A stretch of DNA of 64,000 nt. It comes from Lycorma delicatula. Taxonomy: Eukaryota > Arthropoda > Insecta > Hemiptera > Fulgoridae. Position numbers and translations under genes: made by a program. The stretch is from NCBI RefSeq assembly GCF_047948215.1, contig NC_134463.1, forward strand, positions 99,600,657 through 99,664,656, given 5' to 3'. Under the pieces are notes generated by a model that was not told where the DNA came from, searched no databases, and was given only the letters and a program-made list of their open reading frames with translations. Below are positions 25,430 through 38,209 of this stretch, one piece after another (the stretch's first letter is position 1; each line of letters begins with the position of its first letter).

Positions 25430-25802
25430 CCCTTTCTATTTGTATTGCCAAAAACTACAACATTCTTTAATTTTTCTTTATTATACACCGTTAAACATAA
25501 TCGTTTTTTATTGTTTTATTCTTAAGTTTTGTTTTTTTTAATTAAAGTTTATTATTATTAGGTTTATTTAGTTATTTTTACACATACCCCCTCCCGCCCT
25601 CCACACTCAGCCTCACACACTTTTTTTTTAAATTAAAAGTAAAAATACTTTAAACCGCTTTTGCAAACAGTCTAATATAAACCGCAATTATTTATTCTGT
25701 TTTTTGTAAGAAATAAAAACAACTAGGACATAGAAATTTTAATCGTTTTTCAAGTCGGAATTATAAAAGAATATATGTATATCATGTTCAATAAAACACA
25801 TT

Positions 25803-26255
25803 ACCTCCTTGTACGAAGTAAAAAAAGTATTGTGATCGCAAAAAATTTCAGTTTTGGATTTCAACGGAAATATCCATTTTGACCATCCCTGAATCTACTT
25901 TGATCAGTTTCGGCGTTACGTCTGTACACACATATATATGTATGTATCACGCATAACTCAAAAACGATTAGCCGTAGGATGTTAAAATTTCAAATTTAGT
26001 ACTGCTGTAACATCTAGTTGTGCACCCCATTCTTTTGATTACAATCGACTGAACCAAAAGTGCCCCAAAAACCTGAAAATTAAACAAATTTGGATTTTAG
26101 ACTTTTTCTTAACTGCAGTAATAAGCCCTCATTGAGAGCTTTTCAACAATATATCAGAAGTATTACTTATTTTCGTTGGTTCCAACGTTAAAGCCAAATG
26201 ACATTTTAATTAATGAAATCTTTCAAGGGAAGGCATATCAGTTCGAATCGGACTT
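25803..26255 (-). repeat. Dispersed repeat E, copy 2 (hairpin-ended)
   Basis: Inverted partner of 19708-20202. On the plus strand it begins CTCCTTGTACGAAGTAAA, forming the same terminal palindrome, and ends near AAGGGAAGGCATATC, matching the other copy's outer edge. Confidence 0.75.
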
Positions 26256-26665
26256 GATCTGCTTTTTTTTAAATTAATTTTTTAACTTTTTTATTTAAAT
26301 ATATTGATTTATTAATAATTATTAACCCGTGTTTGTAAATAATTATTCAATAATAAAAAAAAATAAAAAATATCAGTAGTATTTAGTGAAATAAAATTCT
26401 ATATACTTCTAAAAATGTGTATTTGTAATTTAATAGGAATTATTACATGTGTATGTGTAATAGAGTTGGTGAAACGTCTGATTATTTAATATTAATTGTA
26501 AATTATAATTTAGAATCGTATTATTTTGGGAATTTATAGTATAATTTTATTTAATTATTCTGGAATTTCTGTTTAATTTTGTCTACATTAAAGTTACCTA
26601 CAGAGTGACTGAAAAATAGACCCTCACAAGAACAACATATACACTGAGGCATACATGCCCGATAT

Positions 26666-27027
26666 TTAATAAATTGCAAAAAATTTATCTTTTAGTTCAT
26701 TGCTTCTCTGATATTGTCGGACAATATTCTCCCTACATCGGAGTTGATCATCATTTCGTTTATTTGTTTCTTGTTGCCGATCATTTAATCGCTCTTTGAT
26801 TTGATATAATTCTTCTGATCTTAATTTACGTACACGTTCTCTAGTTTTCAAATTTTCTCTCTCTTTATTTTCATTATTCTGTCTTAATCTCTTTACTCTT
26901 TCCTCGGTCTTAACATTATCTTTCAGTTTATATTTATCATCTTTTTTTATTCTTTCTTTGGTTTTAATATTTTCTTTCTCTTTATATTTATCACCTTCTC
27001 TTAATTTTTGGAGGATCGTATCTCACT
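26666..27027 (-). CDS. Unrecognised open frame with charged repeats
   Basis: A minus-strand frame of 120 codons with no ATG in its upstream part. It is built of roughly 20-residue Lys/Glu/Arg-rich repeats: KYKEKENIKTKERIKK, KYKLKDNVKTEERVKR, ENKERENLKTRERVRK, then a less regular end (ELYQIKERLNDRQQETNKR and on to KDKFFAIY). Upstream it is closed by TGA, but a pyrimidine-rich stretch and an AG lie at the boundary, so it could be an exon. Similar charged tandem arrays occur ahead of helicase domains in some arthropod Helitron-type proteins; no helicase is seen here. Function unknown. In a 70%-AT genome a 120-codon low-complexity frame could also survive by chance. Confidence 0.35.
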
Positions 27028-27771
27028 TTCAAATGAAATAAAGAAAATAAATGTTTAAATGAAGTGCGACAATAAATGCGTATATGCAATTTAATAGCTG
27101 TACAAGGAAATCATGTGGTGTCCATATCAGATTTTAACATTATTGTATAAGTTTAAACGAAATAAAACGTCAACAATAAATTTAAAATTTATTTAATAAT
27201 GGTAATCTGTATTCGTGATTCGTGTAATTAATTGTAAACACGTCTTGATTACAGGAAAAAATTAATATAACGAATTATAGATTAATTAAAATAATTAAAA
27301 AATATTTACAAACCTTATCCAAGAAATCTTAAACCATTTAGTAAATATCGCATTAAAATTTATTTCTCTATTAAAGAGTAATCAAAGAAACGGAAAAAAG
27401 GAAACAAACAAATAAATATAGTAAAATACATTTGCCTGCTATTTATAACTGAAAGAATTAAAAAAAAAGAAACAAAAGTAATTACTAAACAGAAAAAAGC
27501 AGATTTAAAAATAAATAGAACATATAAAAAAATTTAAAGATTTCTTGATCTTTTTTTTACATGTATGTAAAATACATGCATGATTAAAGTAAAATAATAA
27601 TTAATGATTTTTTTATTTAAATTATCACTCAGAATTAATTTAAAAATATATATATACGAATGAAATACTTACAAACAAATTATCATATTTATAGTTCTTT
27701 GTGTAAATCATTTTTACGATCTTTTTTGTTTCTTTTTCTTTTTTTTTATTACTAACTACTCTTACATCAGT

Positions 27772-28055
27772 TTTCTTTCCCTGTTTAGCCTCCGTGAATT
27801 ACCGTTCAAGTATTACTTCAGAGGATGATATGTATGAGTGTAAATGAAGTGTAGTCTTGTACAGTCTCAGTTTGACCGTTCCTGAGATGTGTGGTCAACT
27901 GAAACTCAACTACCAAAGAACATCGGTATCCACGATTTAGTATTCAAATCCATATAAAATTAACTGTCTTTACTAGTACTTGAACGCTCGTACTCTCTAG
28001 TTCCAAATCAGCTGATTTGGAAAGACGCGTTCAGAACTAGTCCGCTAGACTCTTA
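27772..28055 (-). repeat. tRNA-derived SINE family B
   Basis: Near full length. Minus-strand order: head with AACTAGT, a CCAAATCAGCTGATTT-type segment, GTTCAAGTACTAGTAAAG (B-box), GGATTTGAATACTAAATCGT, CACATCTCAGGAACGGTC, TACACTTCATTTACACTCAT, and the AGGCTAAACAGGGAAAG 3' end. Confidence 0.8.
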
Positions 28056-28059
28056 CTTC

Positions 28060-31000
28060 ACTTAGCTTAAATAAAATAAAAACAGTTAAAATTTCGACTA
28101 ACGTAAAGATTCTTCTTGGAAAAATTACGTATTATTTGATACAGCAATTGAGTTATAAAGGAAATTTTTATTTTAATTTTCTATCATTTCACATAACAAA
28201 CATAATTAATCTACCTAGTTTTACGATTATAATTTTTATTTTATTGAATTAAATATGCCAAGCCTGGTCGGTATTCGATGAAAAGAGGAAATGCTGCTAA
28301 TATTGCTATTTTAATATGTAAATATTAATCATATATTAATCGAGCAAAACAATAATTTTAACTAATTCATTATTATGTTTATTTTATACAGCTGATATAC
28401 TAAGATATTTATCAGAAGAGGAAATAAAATTAAATTAATAATCCCGTACATTAAGTCTATTCATTTTTGACTGCATGTCATATTTTTATTGTTCGTTTAT
28501 ATTGTTACATTGATAATTGCCTACTTGTTATCCTCCTTTAATTAATTAAAGGTGGTTTTTTTGCAAGTCATACAATAAGAAAATATTATTGTTTTTTTAT
28601 TATTATTCTGATATGTATTCTTGGCAAAAATGTAATATTCTAGATTTTCAATATTCTAAAATAATCACATCGGTACATAATAGATGTAACTTAAAAACAA
28701 GAAATAAAGAGATATGAAATACATAGATTTACCCGATATTATATTAGCTGACAGCAGACCTAATCTAAGTTATGGTGGTAAGTCATTTTAATTTTAAACC
28801 GTACAACTCTATAACACTGTCGTCAATCACACCTCAACTACCATAGTATGATATGGGTTTTAAGAAGCCGTTAAATATGTTTTTTAACTATATATTTTTC
28901 CCGAAAAGTATTAAGATTAATGTAGGCTAAAAATAAGCTAAAATATTGACAACTACTTTTCAATAAAGATATTTTTTATATTTTTTAAATATTTAAATTA
29001 AAAAGCGTATTTTAAATTTAAACTACAAACAACCTTTAAAAGTAGGTTTTTTAAAATTTGTATTGAAATTTTTAAAAAAAATTGCTTCTCTTGAATTGAA
29101 TTTTTAAAAATAATCGAATAAAAGATTTCATTACTAAATGTTTAATTTAAATACTGTATCCAAAATTTTAATATTCTTATTTACTTCAAATAATAATTTT
29201 GCAGTTTTGTGCAAAAAAACTGACTTATTTTTTTAACATTTACTTTTACTAAATTTGTACTCTTTTTAAAAACTGAAAACGAACAATAAAATTAAAATAA
29301 ATTACAAAAGGGCGTTGTTGATCGTAATTAATTGTGAAAGATTAGCCAACTTCAATCTTACTGAAATAGCAATTGCGTAGCACAGTTTCCATAGACAGGA
29401 AATCTCTGAAAATGACTTGAAAAAATAAAATAGTTTTTATTTATTTCAATAAGTTTTTATTTTTTTTCAATTTTAATAATAATAAAATAGTTTTTTAAAT
29501 GCACATAAAGTGTGTTCATAGACCATTCCTCAGGGGGTGACTTGACTTTGTACAGCCTACCAGTAGGCCCGTCGTCTCAGCTGATGATGTGATCACCGCT
29601 TTGAAATAGGCATTTTTATAAAAACAAGTCGTAACATACGTTTTTTGTCAGATGGTAAGTAACTTTAGTGAAAAAATTCGTAAAAAACGGAAAATTCCTT
29701 CTTCTATATCGATGTGGTTACAGATAAAATGTTAAGTTATATTGTTTTATGATAACACTCGAAAATTTGTTAAATACGTTTGTTAATTGTCATAATTATA
29801 ACGGTTGTATGTGAATTGTATAACAAAATCTCTTATAAAAAACGCATACCACTCTCATCAAGTAACACAATCCGGGCTAATTAAATAAAATGAGGAGTAG
29901 AGTAGTTTTCTACTCCGTAGAATCGTTTTGTTCAGAGAACTAAATGTAAGTGCCAGGCTACTAAATGCAAATAAAATTTAGCGCTACAAGTGATACTAAA
30001 GGAATTACTTTTATAACGTATATCGTTATTTTTCGAGAGGAATTCTGACTAGTGCCCGATGCCGGGTTGTTAAAATTATCACGACCATAAGAAATACCGG
30101 AATAAAATGTAAACCAGCAATTTAATAAATTCATTTTTACAAGAAATAATGCATTATAAGAAATATCTTATACTAGTACTCACTCGGTAGAACGGTTAAA
30201 CAAGTAGGAAACATTTAATGAAAAATATCTATAGTATGAAAAAACCCACACTAACGATTTTTACTACAGAAAAACATTTTAGACCAACATATCTATTGAA
30301 CGAATAAATAAATTATTTTATTTAATAAAAAAAGAAAATGACAAATCGTATGATTTATGTTGCTTGACTTTATTCCTAACGGTTAAAAGAAGTTTTTTCT
30401 TTTTTTTAATTGGCTTGCGGGGGTCTAACCAGCGTTACATGTAGGAGACATATACACACTGATAGCTTTTTCATGTAAATACAGAGTATTTTAAATGTCC
30501 TAACATTAATAACATCACCGTATTTATTAAATTAATTTATTATATATATATTTTTTTTGTTGATTTTAATTTTCAGTACCGACTGGAAACTATTTTGCTA
30601 AAGTGGATTTTCATTTAACGTTTTATTGATATTTGAAAAAAATTTCCTTCAAAAAATTTTCGTTTTCTTGAATCGTTGAAATAAATTCTACCTACGATAG
30701 GAAAACAAATTATATCTAATAAAAATCGTAAAGGCATTTTCTTGTGTTATAGAGACATAAATAAACATACTAACCGAATGCGTTAAATTTCCTTCTTATG
30801 TTATTCGGTAAATATAGATCGTATAATACTGTCATAAAAATGTATTCGGGTTGCAATATCACTTTTATTTATTACGTAAATTGCAATTTTGATCAAATGC
30901 TTACGTGTCCGCTGGACTAATAAATTGTTAAGTAGACAACGAAAACATAATTCAAACGGTGTTTGCATTTAAAATACCTCATTCCTTTATATTTATTTTT

Positions 31001-31265
31001 ATAATTATCATTTAATACTTTTATTTTTGTATCTATAACGTTTTTATAGCTAAGTAATAAAATCTATGTCTTGTGTGAATAAATTAATCAAAACAGGATA
31101 ATCTCGATTCTCAAAATCTGCTTTATTTGTATGAACTAGCGAAATTTTATAGACTTTTTATTATTATAATTATTACTTAGTAAATTTAATTTATAAAATA
31201 TTTATTCAGATTTTTTTTATTATATTAGGTTCAGTTTATCCTGACAAAACTTTCATTTTATTTTT
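28060..31265. other. AT-rich intronic DNA without genes
   Basis: No recognisable element. A short GC-richer patch (29520-29610) has no identifiable content. Confidence 0.55.
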
Positions 31266-31269
31266 TCTT

Positions 31270-31405
31270 TCTTCAGAGGATGAGATGAAGTGGAATGAAG
31301 AGGCAATATTGTAGCGTGTGAAAATGCCGTGTCTGACCGGGATTCGAACCCGGGACTTCTGGATGAAAGGCCGAAACGCTACCACTCGCACCACGGAGAT
31401 CGGCT
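31270..31405 (-). repeat. tRNA-derived SINE family A, best copy
   Basis: Minus strand: AGCCGATCTCCGTGGTGCGA, GTGGTAGCGTTTCGGCC (A-box region), AAGTCCCGGGTTCGAATCCC (perfect pol III B-box), GGTCAGACACGGCATTTT, then the family body. The head resembles a tRNA, but the distance and 3' half do not make a cloverleaf with an acceptor stem. Confidence 0.8.
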
Positions 31406-31636
31406 TTTGAAAAATAAGAATATTTATATAAAATTTGTCTCCTACATGTTTAGTCAAACAACGGTTTATTTTAACTACAATATTCTTAATTATATCTGAT
31501 AATACCGATAGATAAAAAAAAATTTTTCAATGTTTCTCCAAGTGTGATACCGTTTCTTTAATCGCTTTTTTTCATACATTACAGATTTATAAATACAATT
31601 TTTCTATCACCCTCAGTATTAAATAAATTACGTTTC

Positions 31637-31656
31637 AAAAAAAAAAAAAAAAAAAT
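31637..31656. repeat. Poly-A tract, 20 bp
   Basis: Homopolymer downstream of the ERGERFHQD pseudogene. On that gene's strand it is poly-T, so it is not its poly-A tail. Confidence 0.85.
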
Positions 31657-31708
31657 GGGAAATAATTAAAATCTGTAAAATTTATAATTTTTCTTGACCA
31701 TACTTGTG

Positions 31709-32800
31709 TTAGAATGATTTCGCTAATGCTTTTCTTCTATAAATAGCCTCAGGCACATCCCGAATTAATGTCAAACAGTAATCGGCTAGCACGTTAGTAT
31801 TCCATTTCCCTTTATAGCGACTTTCCATCACTGAAATATCTTGGTGGAAACGTTCACCGCGTTCGTCGCTTATATCTTCGAAGTTGTCCGGTAAAAAATC
31901 CAGATGTGAGTAGAGGAAATGTATTTTCAAAGACTTATTACATCCCACAGCTCGGTATGAAGTAAGAAATTTATTAAAAATATTGCGATAATTGTCGGAT
32001 TTTTGTTTGCCGAGAAAAGTTTTGTAAACGTCTTTAAATGAAGCCCAAGCTGCACTTTCTACGTTATTTATCATCGAGTTAAATACTTCGTCTTTGACCA
32101 ACTCTCTTATTTGTGGACCAGCAAATATTCCTTCTTTAATTTTTCGTTCAATTACGTTCGGAAATTGCTGCATGACGTACAAAAATCCGGGACTACCCTT
32201 CATTGCTTTTACAAAATTTTTCATTAGTCCTAGCTTGATATGGAGAGGGAGTAAAAATATGTTTTTGGGTTCAACTAAGGGCTCACGAATAATATTTTTC
32301 CCATTTGAATTCAAGTTTTCTCGTTTCTTCCACTCTTTGGTAACATAATGTTTATCCCTAGCTCGGCTGTCCCATTCGCAAAGAAAACACATGTACTTAG
32401 TATAGCCTAACTGCATGCCTAACAAAATAGCTATAACTTTCAAATCACCGCATATGTTCCGGCTATGTGTTTTATAATTTATTTTTTTAAGAACGTCTTT
32501 CATCGCATCGTATGTCTCTTTCAAATTAATACCATAAGCGACTGATATCGAAGATTATTGATTACCGTTGTGTAGTAGATCCCCTATTAAACTATACTTG
32601 GACGAATCTGTGAAAATGCGCCTCCTAAGGTTTATCAACTTGTCGTAAGTACAACATAAGCTAATAAATATTTGTGCAATAAAACCAAATTATTTTCATC
32701 AATAAAGTACTGAGAAAGTTCTTTTTGTCGGCTTCAAAAGCCCGAAATTTTTGTATTTTTTTTAAAGTAAATTCCAACCTTGCAGTCTTGATCTTAACAG
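31709..32800 (-). pseudogene. Unclassified mobile or multicopy arthropod protein family (ERGERFHQD motif), decayed copy
   Basis: The open part (31709-32524) has a CFLCEWDSRARDKHY cysteine motif, KNIFLLPLHIKLGLMKNFVK, and the end FEDISDERGERFHQDISVME...ADYCLTLIRD. Reading on upstream past one in-frame TAA, the same frame gives IFTDSSKYSLIGDLLHNGNQ and then SISVAYGINLKETYDAMK, so the stop is a lesion, not the gene's start. Still further upstream, in another frame, KKNFLSQYFIDENNLV continues the protein. I recall this architecture as an unnamed protein repeated many times in hemipteran, spider and cnidarian genomes, probably transposon-borne, but I cannot name a family or a reaction. No terminal repeats found. 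Confidence 0.7.
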
Positions 32801-33239
32801 TTCAGCTTGATTTTGATAAATTTAAATTTTCACAACTTCCAGGCATTTATGACACTGCACTGTTAATAAACATAAGACAGCAATAAGCCTGAACAAGATT
32901 AATTCATTCCTAAATCAAGTGCTTAATACAAACAACACAACTGTTTTCAGCTACATGTTTTGACCTGCACACACATGATTAATCTTGCCCATCAAGGCTC
33001 ACTCTTGAATATCACATATGATGTCATAATATAAGTGACTGTGATATTCATAAAACACGATAAAATAGGATATAATAAAACGCTGAGAACGCTCAGGCGT
33101 ACATTCGTCATGTCTACAATCATAAATTCTTTTATCCCTAGTAGTTCTTTCTATCTGTGACCTTGGTGGGCTAGACGTTATGAATATATTAATTAAATGT
33201 GTAACTCAAATTAATGCCAATTAAATGTGTAACTTACCC

Positions 33240-34000
33240 TGAATGGAACTTCTTAGTTCAGGATAAAAAACATTACCGAATACTACTTTACCCGCGAAAG
33301 GATGAGTCCCCGCGGATCCTGCCAAATACGGATTTGAATACTAGATCGTGGATACCGGTTTTCTTTGGTGATTGAGTTTCGATTAACCACCATATCAGAA
33401 AAATGGTCGACCTGAGATCGTACAAGACTGCACTTCATTTACACTCATACATATCATTCTCTGAAGTAATCCTGACGGTAATTCTCGGAGGCTGAACAGG
33501 AAAAAGGAAGGATGCTGCCAGATAGGCTTTTCGCGTTAAATTTAGTAAAACCATAACTTTCTGAAGAAGTCGATATTGAAATCGAAATTTAATATTCCTC
33601 AACCATAAAAACTTTAAGTGTATAGTTATAATTCCCTTTAATTTTATTACCAAACTAATTTATTTGTACGTGTATTTCGATAATATTGGAAATTAACTTT
33701 TTAAACACAGTAACATTAAATTTAGTAAAACACATAATAACTGTTTGAAGAAGTCGATATCGAAAAAGACAATGATAATCGATATAGACATCGAAATAAA
33801 TTTAGTAAATAAAGTTCTAGGTTATTTATTTACACGGTTGCTTTTTTTTTATTTATGATTTACATAGTAGAGAGATCCGTAAATTTTAAACTGCGTTAAA
33901 ACATTTCGTAATGATTGGTTCAGTCGTTTTCGCGGATATCGAGAAAAAACCAAAATATGTCTGTTATACAGTAGTGAGATTGTTGTATAGTACACTTTAT
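33240..34000 (+). repeat. Dispersed repeat C, copy 2 (interrupted by a SINE)
   Basis: Begins with a TACTACTTTACCCGCG segment (compare TACTACTTTATTCGC near 61228), is interrupted by a SINE at 33322-33515, and resumes with two TTTAGTAAAAC...GAAGTCGATAT units (about 33541 and 33721) and the GATTGGTTCAGTCGTTTTCG end (33913-33932). Rich in TCGATA motifs. Confidence 0.7.
33322..33515 (+). repeat. tRNA-derived SINE family B, headless copy nested in repeat C
   Basis: Starts at the GGATTTGAATACTAGATCGT block, so the whole tRNA-like head is missing (5' truncation). It runs to the GGAGGCTGAACAGGAAAAAG 3' end. Flanked on both sides by repeat C. Confidence 0.8.
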
Positions 34001-34004
34001 CGGT

Positions 34005-37000
34005 TCAGTAATTTGATTGGTTTAATGTAATTCATTACTTTGAATTTTAAATTCTACGCTACTTCTATTGACGTTGGACCATGTAGTCGAATTAAAAAAA
34101 TTTTTTGTTCTCGTATGTTATTGTAAGAAGTTAATTTAAACACCGTACATCCTCGATTACTTGTTTTAACTTCCTTTACAATTTTTATCCTCTATACGTT
34201 TTTAAATGATGAATTTGTATAACTGTGGTTGCTTTAAAATAAAGCTTATGAATCTTGTCGTTTTAAAATCTGCTTTAACCCATCTAATTTTCAACATTTT
34301 CATCAAAACCACGGCTTTTGTTATTTAAACTTTTATTACGCATATTTCATAATTCATAAGTATATCCTATATTTATATATATATCGCATTTTTAAAGAAC
34401 TGAACTAATTTATTAATCCACGATTTATTTTTTATACCAGTTATACTACAAATAAATAAACAACATAAGTCTGATAATTTAATTATTTTAAAAAGATAAA
34501 TTAATTTAAGTAAAAAACTAATACAATTTGTATTCCAAAAAAGTGATTTTTAAATTAAAATAAAATAAATTTATCTTAAATTGGTTTTGTAAGCTATTCA
34601 GGTGACTTCAATGCCGCGCTTCCCTTTATTGAATTAACGATAACTTCTATTCTATCACTTAAATATTCAAGTTCCGGTTTATTTCCGGTTAATAAACAGT
34701 TTTATTTATTATAATTATTTGTTTTCCGTGAATCATTAATTTCTTCTTCTTTATAAGAATAATTTCATAAAAATTACTTTCATAATAAGTTAATACCCTC
34801 ACCTCTTATTATATTAATTTCATTGTATTTTGAAAAATTTAATTCATTTTTTTGCATATTAAATTTATATACTTTATAATTTTTACATCTTTTTTTTTAA
34901 ATTATGTTATCTTTTTAAATTAAAATTCCTTTATACGAAATTCTTTAGGGATTTAATTAACAGCAAATATATAGCAATTAAATTTTCATTAGTCTATTGG
35001 CGAGTAAAACAATGAAAGGTTTACGATTAAAAAATTGGAGGTATAACTTAATATATTAAACGAATAAATAATCTGCAAAATACTTGTAGTATTGTTGAAA
35101 CATGATACGTTATACCTACATGGTACATTACTGCTTTACCGAGGAATCTTTGCATTATTTTTTATTATTTCATCCGAAAAATTTGAAGATTTATTTCTAC
35201 TGGTTTATATTGTCTGTGGAGAAATGTAAAACTGCAAATTTAAGAGATTGTGTACGTTACATTTTACATGGTTCAGGTATATGTGCTTTCATGAAAAGTA
35301 ACGGATGGTATAACTATGTTGCTGTAATTGTTGTGTATTATTTTACATAAATTTGATTGGTAGATTAAAGATTAATTGTAATACTTTTTTTAAATTTTGA
35401 GTAACCAAAAGTTTAACATAGTTAAACATTAAAGTTAGTTAAAGTTTTACCCAAAGAAATAGTTTTGGCTGCTCTGTTCCGAACTTTGCATATATTATGG
35501 TACGACTGTCTGCGTGTCTCAAATAAATTAATGGAATATTTTTTGGTGTAATTTAAATAATTTAGAAACAATAGATACGTTTAGAAAAGATTAAAAAAAT
35601 TATTACTTTTTTGCACGATAGTGGATATATCCGTAAGCAAAAATTATTACAGCCTTTGAGTCCGGATTAGATTGGTCATAATTTTTGTTTTATTTAAAAT
35701 TTAGTATTTTTTTTATTCGTTATTAATTTTTTTTTTAAATAAATTTTCGGCATCTACTACCTAGACGATTTTAAATCTAATTCAAACGATCTGTAAAGTT
35801 CACAATTTTCATTTCTTCATAAACAATATAAATCGATAATAATCGTTCAAGTTATACGAACGAAATAATAAAAAATAATGCACAAACTTCTCTGTTAATC
35901 TATCTGTAATAACTCATAATATATTGATGGACGGGCTTGGGCGTACAAAAGGGTACATATTACTAAAATGCTACTCATATTTTGCAGATTATTTAACACT
36001 TTAGAATATGCGATTGTAACTTTAATTTATAATCTTTTGCTAACCAAGATCAAAGAAAAGAAAATCTCCAAAGTTGTTCGTTTAGTTTTGCGTCAACATT
36101 TCATTGAATATATAATTACTTAAAAAAAAAAGCTATTTATTATTTGAATACGGTACAGAATATTTCAAGCACTTTTTTTATAGAACAAAAGATTAAATAA
36201 ATCGAGGTACAATCTTTATTAAAGAAAATCTAATCCGCGATAAATGCACCTGTGATTTGAATCATCATACTATAAAGAATTTTTTTTTCTTTTATTCTAA
36301 TGGATTAAAAATGCGGTTATAACTCCATTTATTATTAATTGTATTAATTTGTAAAGATTTACTTGATTTGTTCATTTTTAATAAAATGTAGGTCAGTTTA
36401 ATACGTAAATATAAGGCATTATTTTCCGTTTATAATAAATAATTATTATTTTATTGCGGTTGTACTTTTTTGATTTTTATCAGTTGTTTTATTTAGCTGT
36501 ACAGTAAATCAATTTTTCTTCGTATTTTATTTATTAAATATTTTAACTCTGTTTATTTTATAAATTATTAATATTACTCGACTAATTTTCCTTATTTACA
36601 TTAAAAAAATTATCCCACATAACTTTTGCAACTGTTCAATTATCGTATAACACAACTTAATTATTTATTTTACATATCTGATTTTTATCACCAAATACCA
36701 AAGTAAATGGTTGTATTTCAACAGTATTACAAACATATTAACATTATTATTATTATTATTATTATTATTACACTTGAATGAGTCATTTGTTTATTTAAAT
36801 CCATTTACGTTTAGTGTTATTTATTAACTGAGAAATTTACAAGAAGCAGTTTTACTTTAGCTAACATTCGATAGATTTCGGACTAAAACGTAGAATAAGT
36901 TCTACATCAGGATAGAAATTTAATAAATAAAAACGCTGTATGAAATTAAGTCTTACAAACCGAGTTTCTTCTTTAATATTGTAATCGTTTGATGCTTGAC

Positions 37001-37560
37001 CATTTTAAAGCAATTCTCCATTTTTTCTAGTGTCCCTAATTCATCCTATATTTTACACCTTTTTTGTCTAAATTTTTTGTAAAATACTTACGTTTCATAC
37101 TTAAGATATCTAATCTTATACATATTTCAAAATCCTTCTTTAAAATCTAATTTTACAAACTTTCATTTTTTTTCTAATTATTAACTAACTAATGCTCAAA
37201 ATGTTTTTCATACTTCAAAATGTACAAGTCTTTATTTAGAATAAAATATTTTTATAAACTGGAAATCTTTAGATAAACGCCTACAAAATTTAAGTTATAA
37301 TTAAGTTTAGTTGTACTTTTACTTACTTTTTCGCGGAGATGTTTACTTAATAAATACAATTTTTAGATCGTTAATCACAAAATCTAAACCAGTCAGTAAC
37401 TTTCACTGAAAAATGTTAAACATATTCGTACAATAATTTTTAATAGGTTATCTGAAACTCTTAAAGTTAAAAAAAAATCGATGGACCTTAGCATCTTTCT
37501 TAAATTTATTTGGATGAATGGAGTTCAAAAATCATGTATTTTTTATGATTAATTCACCAT
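34005..37560. other. AT-rich intronic DNA without genes
   Basis: The 82-codon frame at 35102-35350 has no known domain and the Phe/Tyr/Ile bias expected of translated AT-rich DNA. Only the ATT microsatellite at 36.74 kb stands out. Confidence 0.55.
36742..36770. repeat. (ATT)n microsatellite
   Basis: Nine or so ATT units. Confidence 0.9.
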
Positions 37561-37562
37561 AT

Positions 37563-37700
37563 AAGCCGGAAACTAGTGCATGATAATATAAAACTGAAAT
37601 TTTATAGCGTATGATTAACGTCACGCCTAACCGGAATTCGAATCCGGGAATTTCCGAATAAAAGGCCGAGATACTAACACTCCACCACGGACATCTTTCC
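37563..37700 (-). repeat. tRNA-derived SINE family A
   Basis: Minus strand: CCGTGGTGGAGTGTTAGTAT, TCGGCCTTTTATTCGGAAAT, CCCGGATTCGAATTCCGG (B-box), then the TAGGCGTGACG tail variant. Confidence 0.7.
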
Positions 37701-38209
37701 GATCTCCGTCATCTTTTACTTTATAAAGATCTATCTTTATTTTTCGAGCAAAAACAAAATTACTTAGTATACTTCAAGGTTGAATCTGATTCTTTAATTT
37801 TCAGTATTATTTTAAATAAGTTACTTTTTTTACATCAATAAAGGAAAACGTTTTGGTGAAAAATATAAATATTTAATATATGTAAAAAATAATATGAAGA
37901 TATAAATTAAAGCTAAATTAAATCGAACGGGAAAATTCAAGTAAATATTGCATCAAATTAGCGCAAGAACGGGGCAAAAACTAAAAAGAAATTTACTAAA
38001 TCTCCTTTTTTATTCTTTATTTCCTCATTATTTTAACAGGAAAAATAATTTTGGAAATATTAATTACTGATTTTTTCATACGTAAAACACCCAGAATCAT
38101 GTCATGATTTAACTTTAAAATCGTGTAATTAATGTTACTGTTATTAATTTTCTTAAATCACATTTCCCTTTCTATTCTGTAAAAAAAAAAAATAGCTCAT
38201 CAATAAATA

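Noticed and set aside
31309..31405. A genuine tRNA gene, because of the perfect B-box
   Set aside because: No paired acceptor stem or terminator, and the same unit with a non-tRNA body recurs at six other places, so it is a SINE.
35102..35350. 82-codon plus-strand frame as a small gene
   Set aside because: No homology I recognise, no splice or promoter context, and a composition expected of chance translation.
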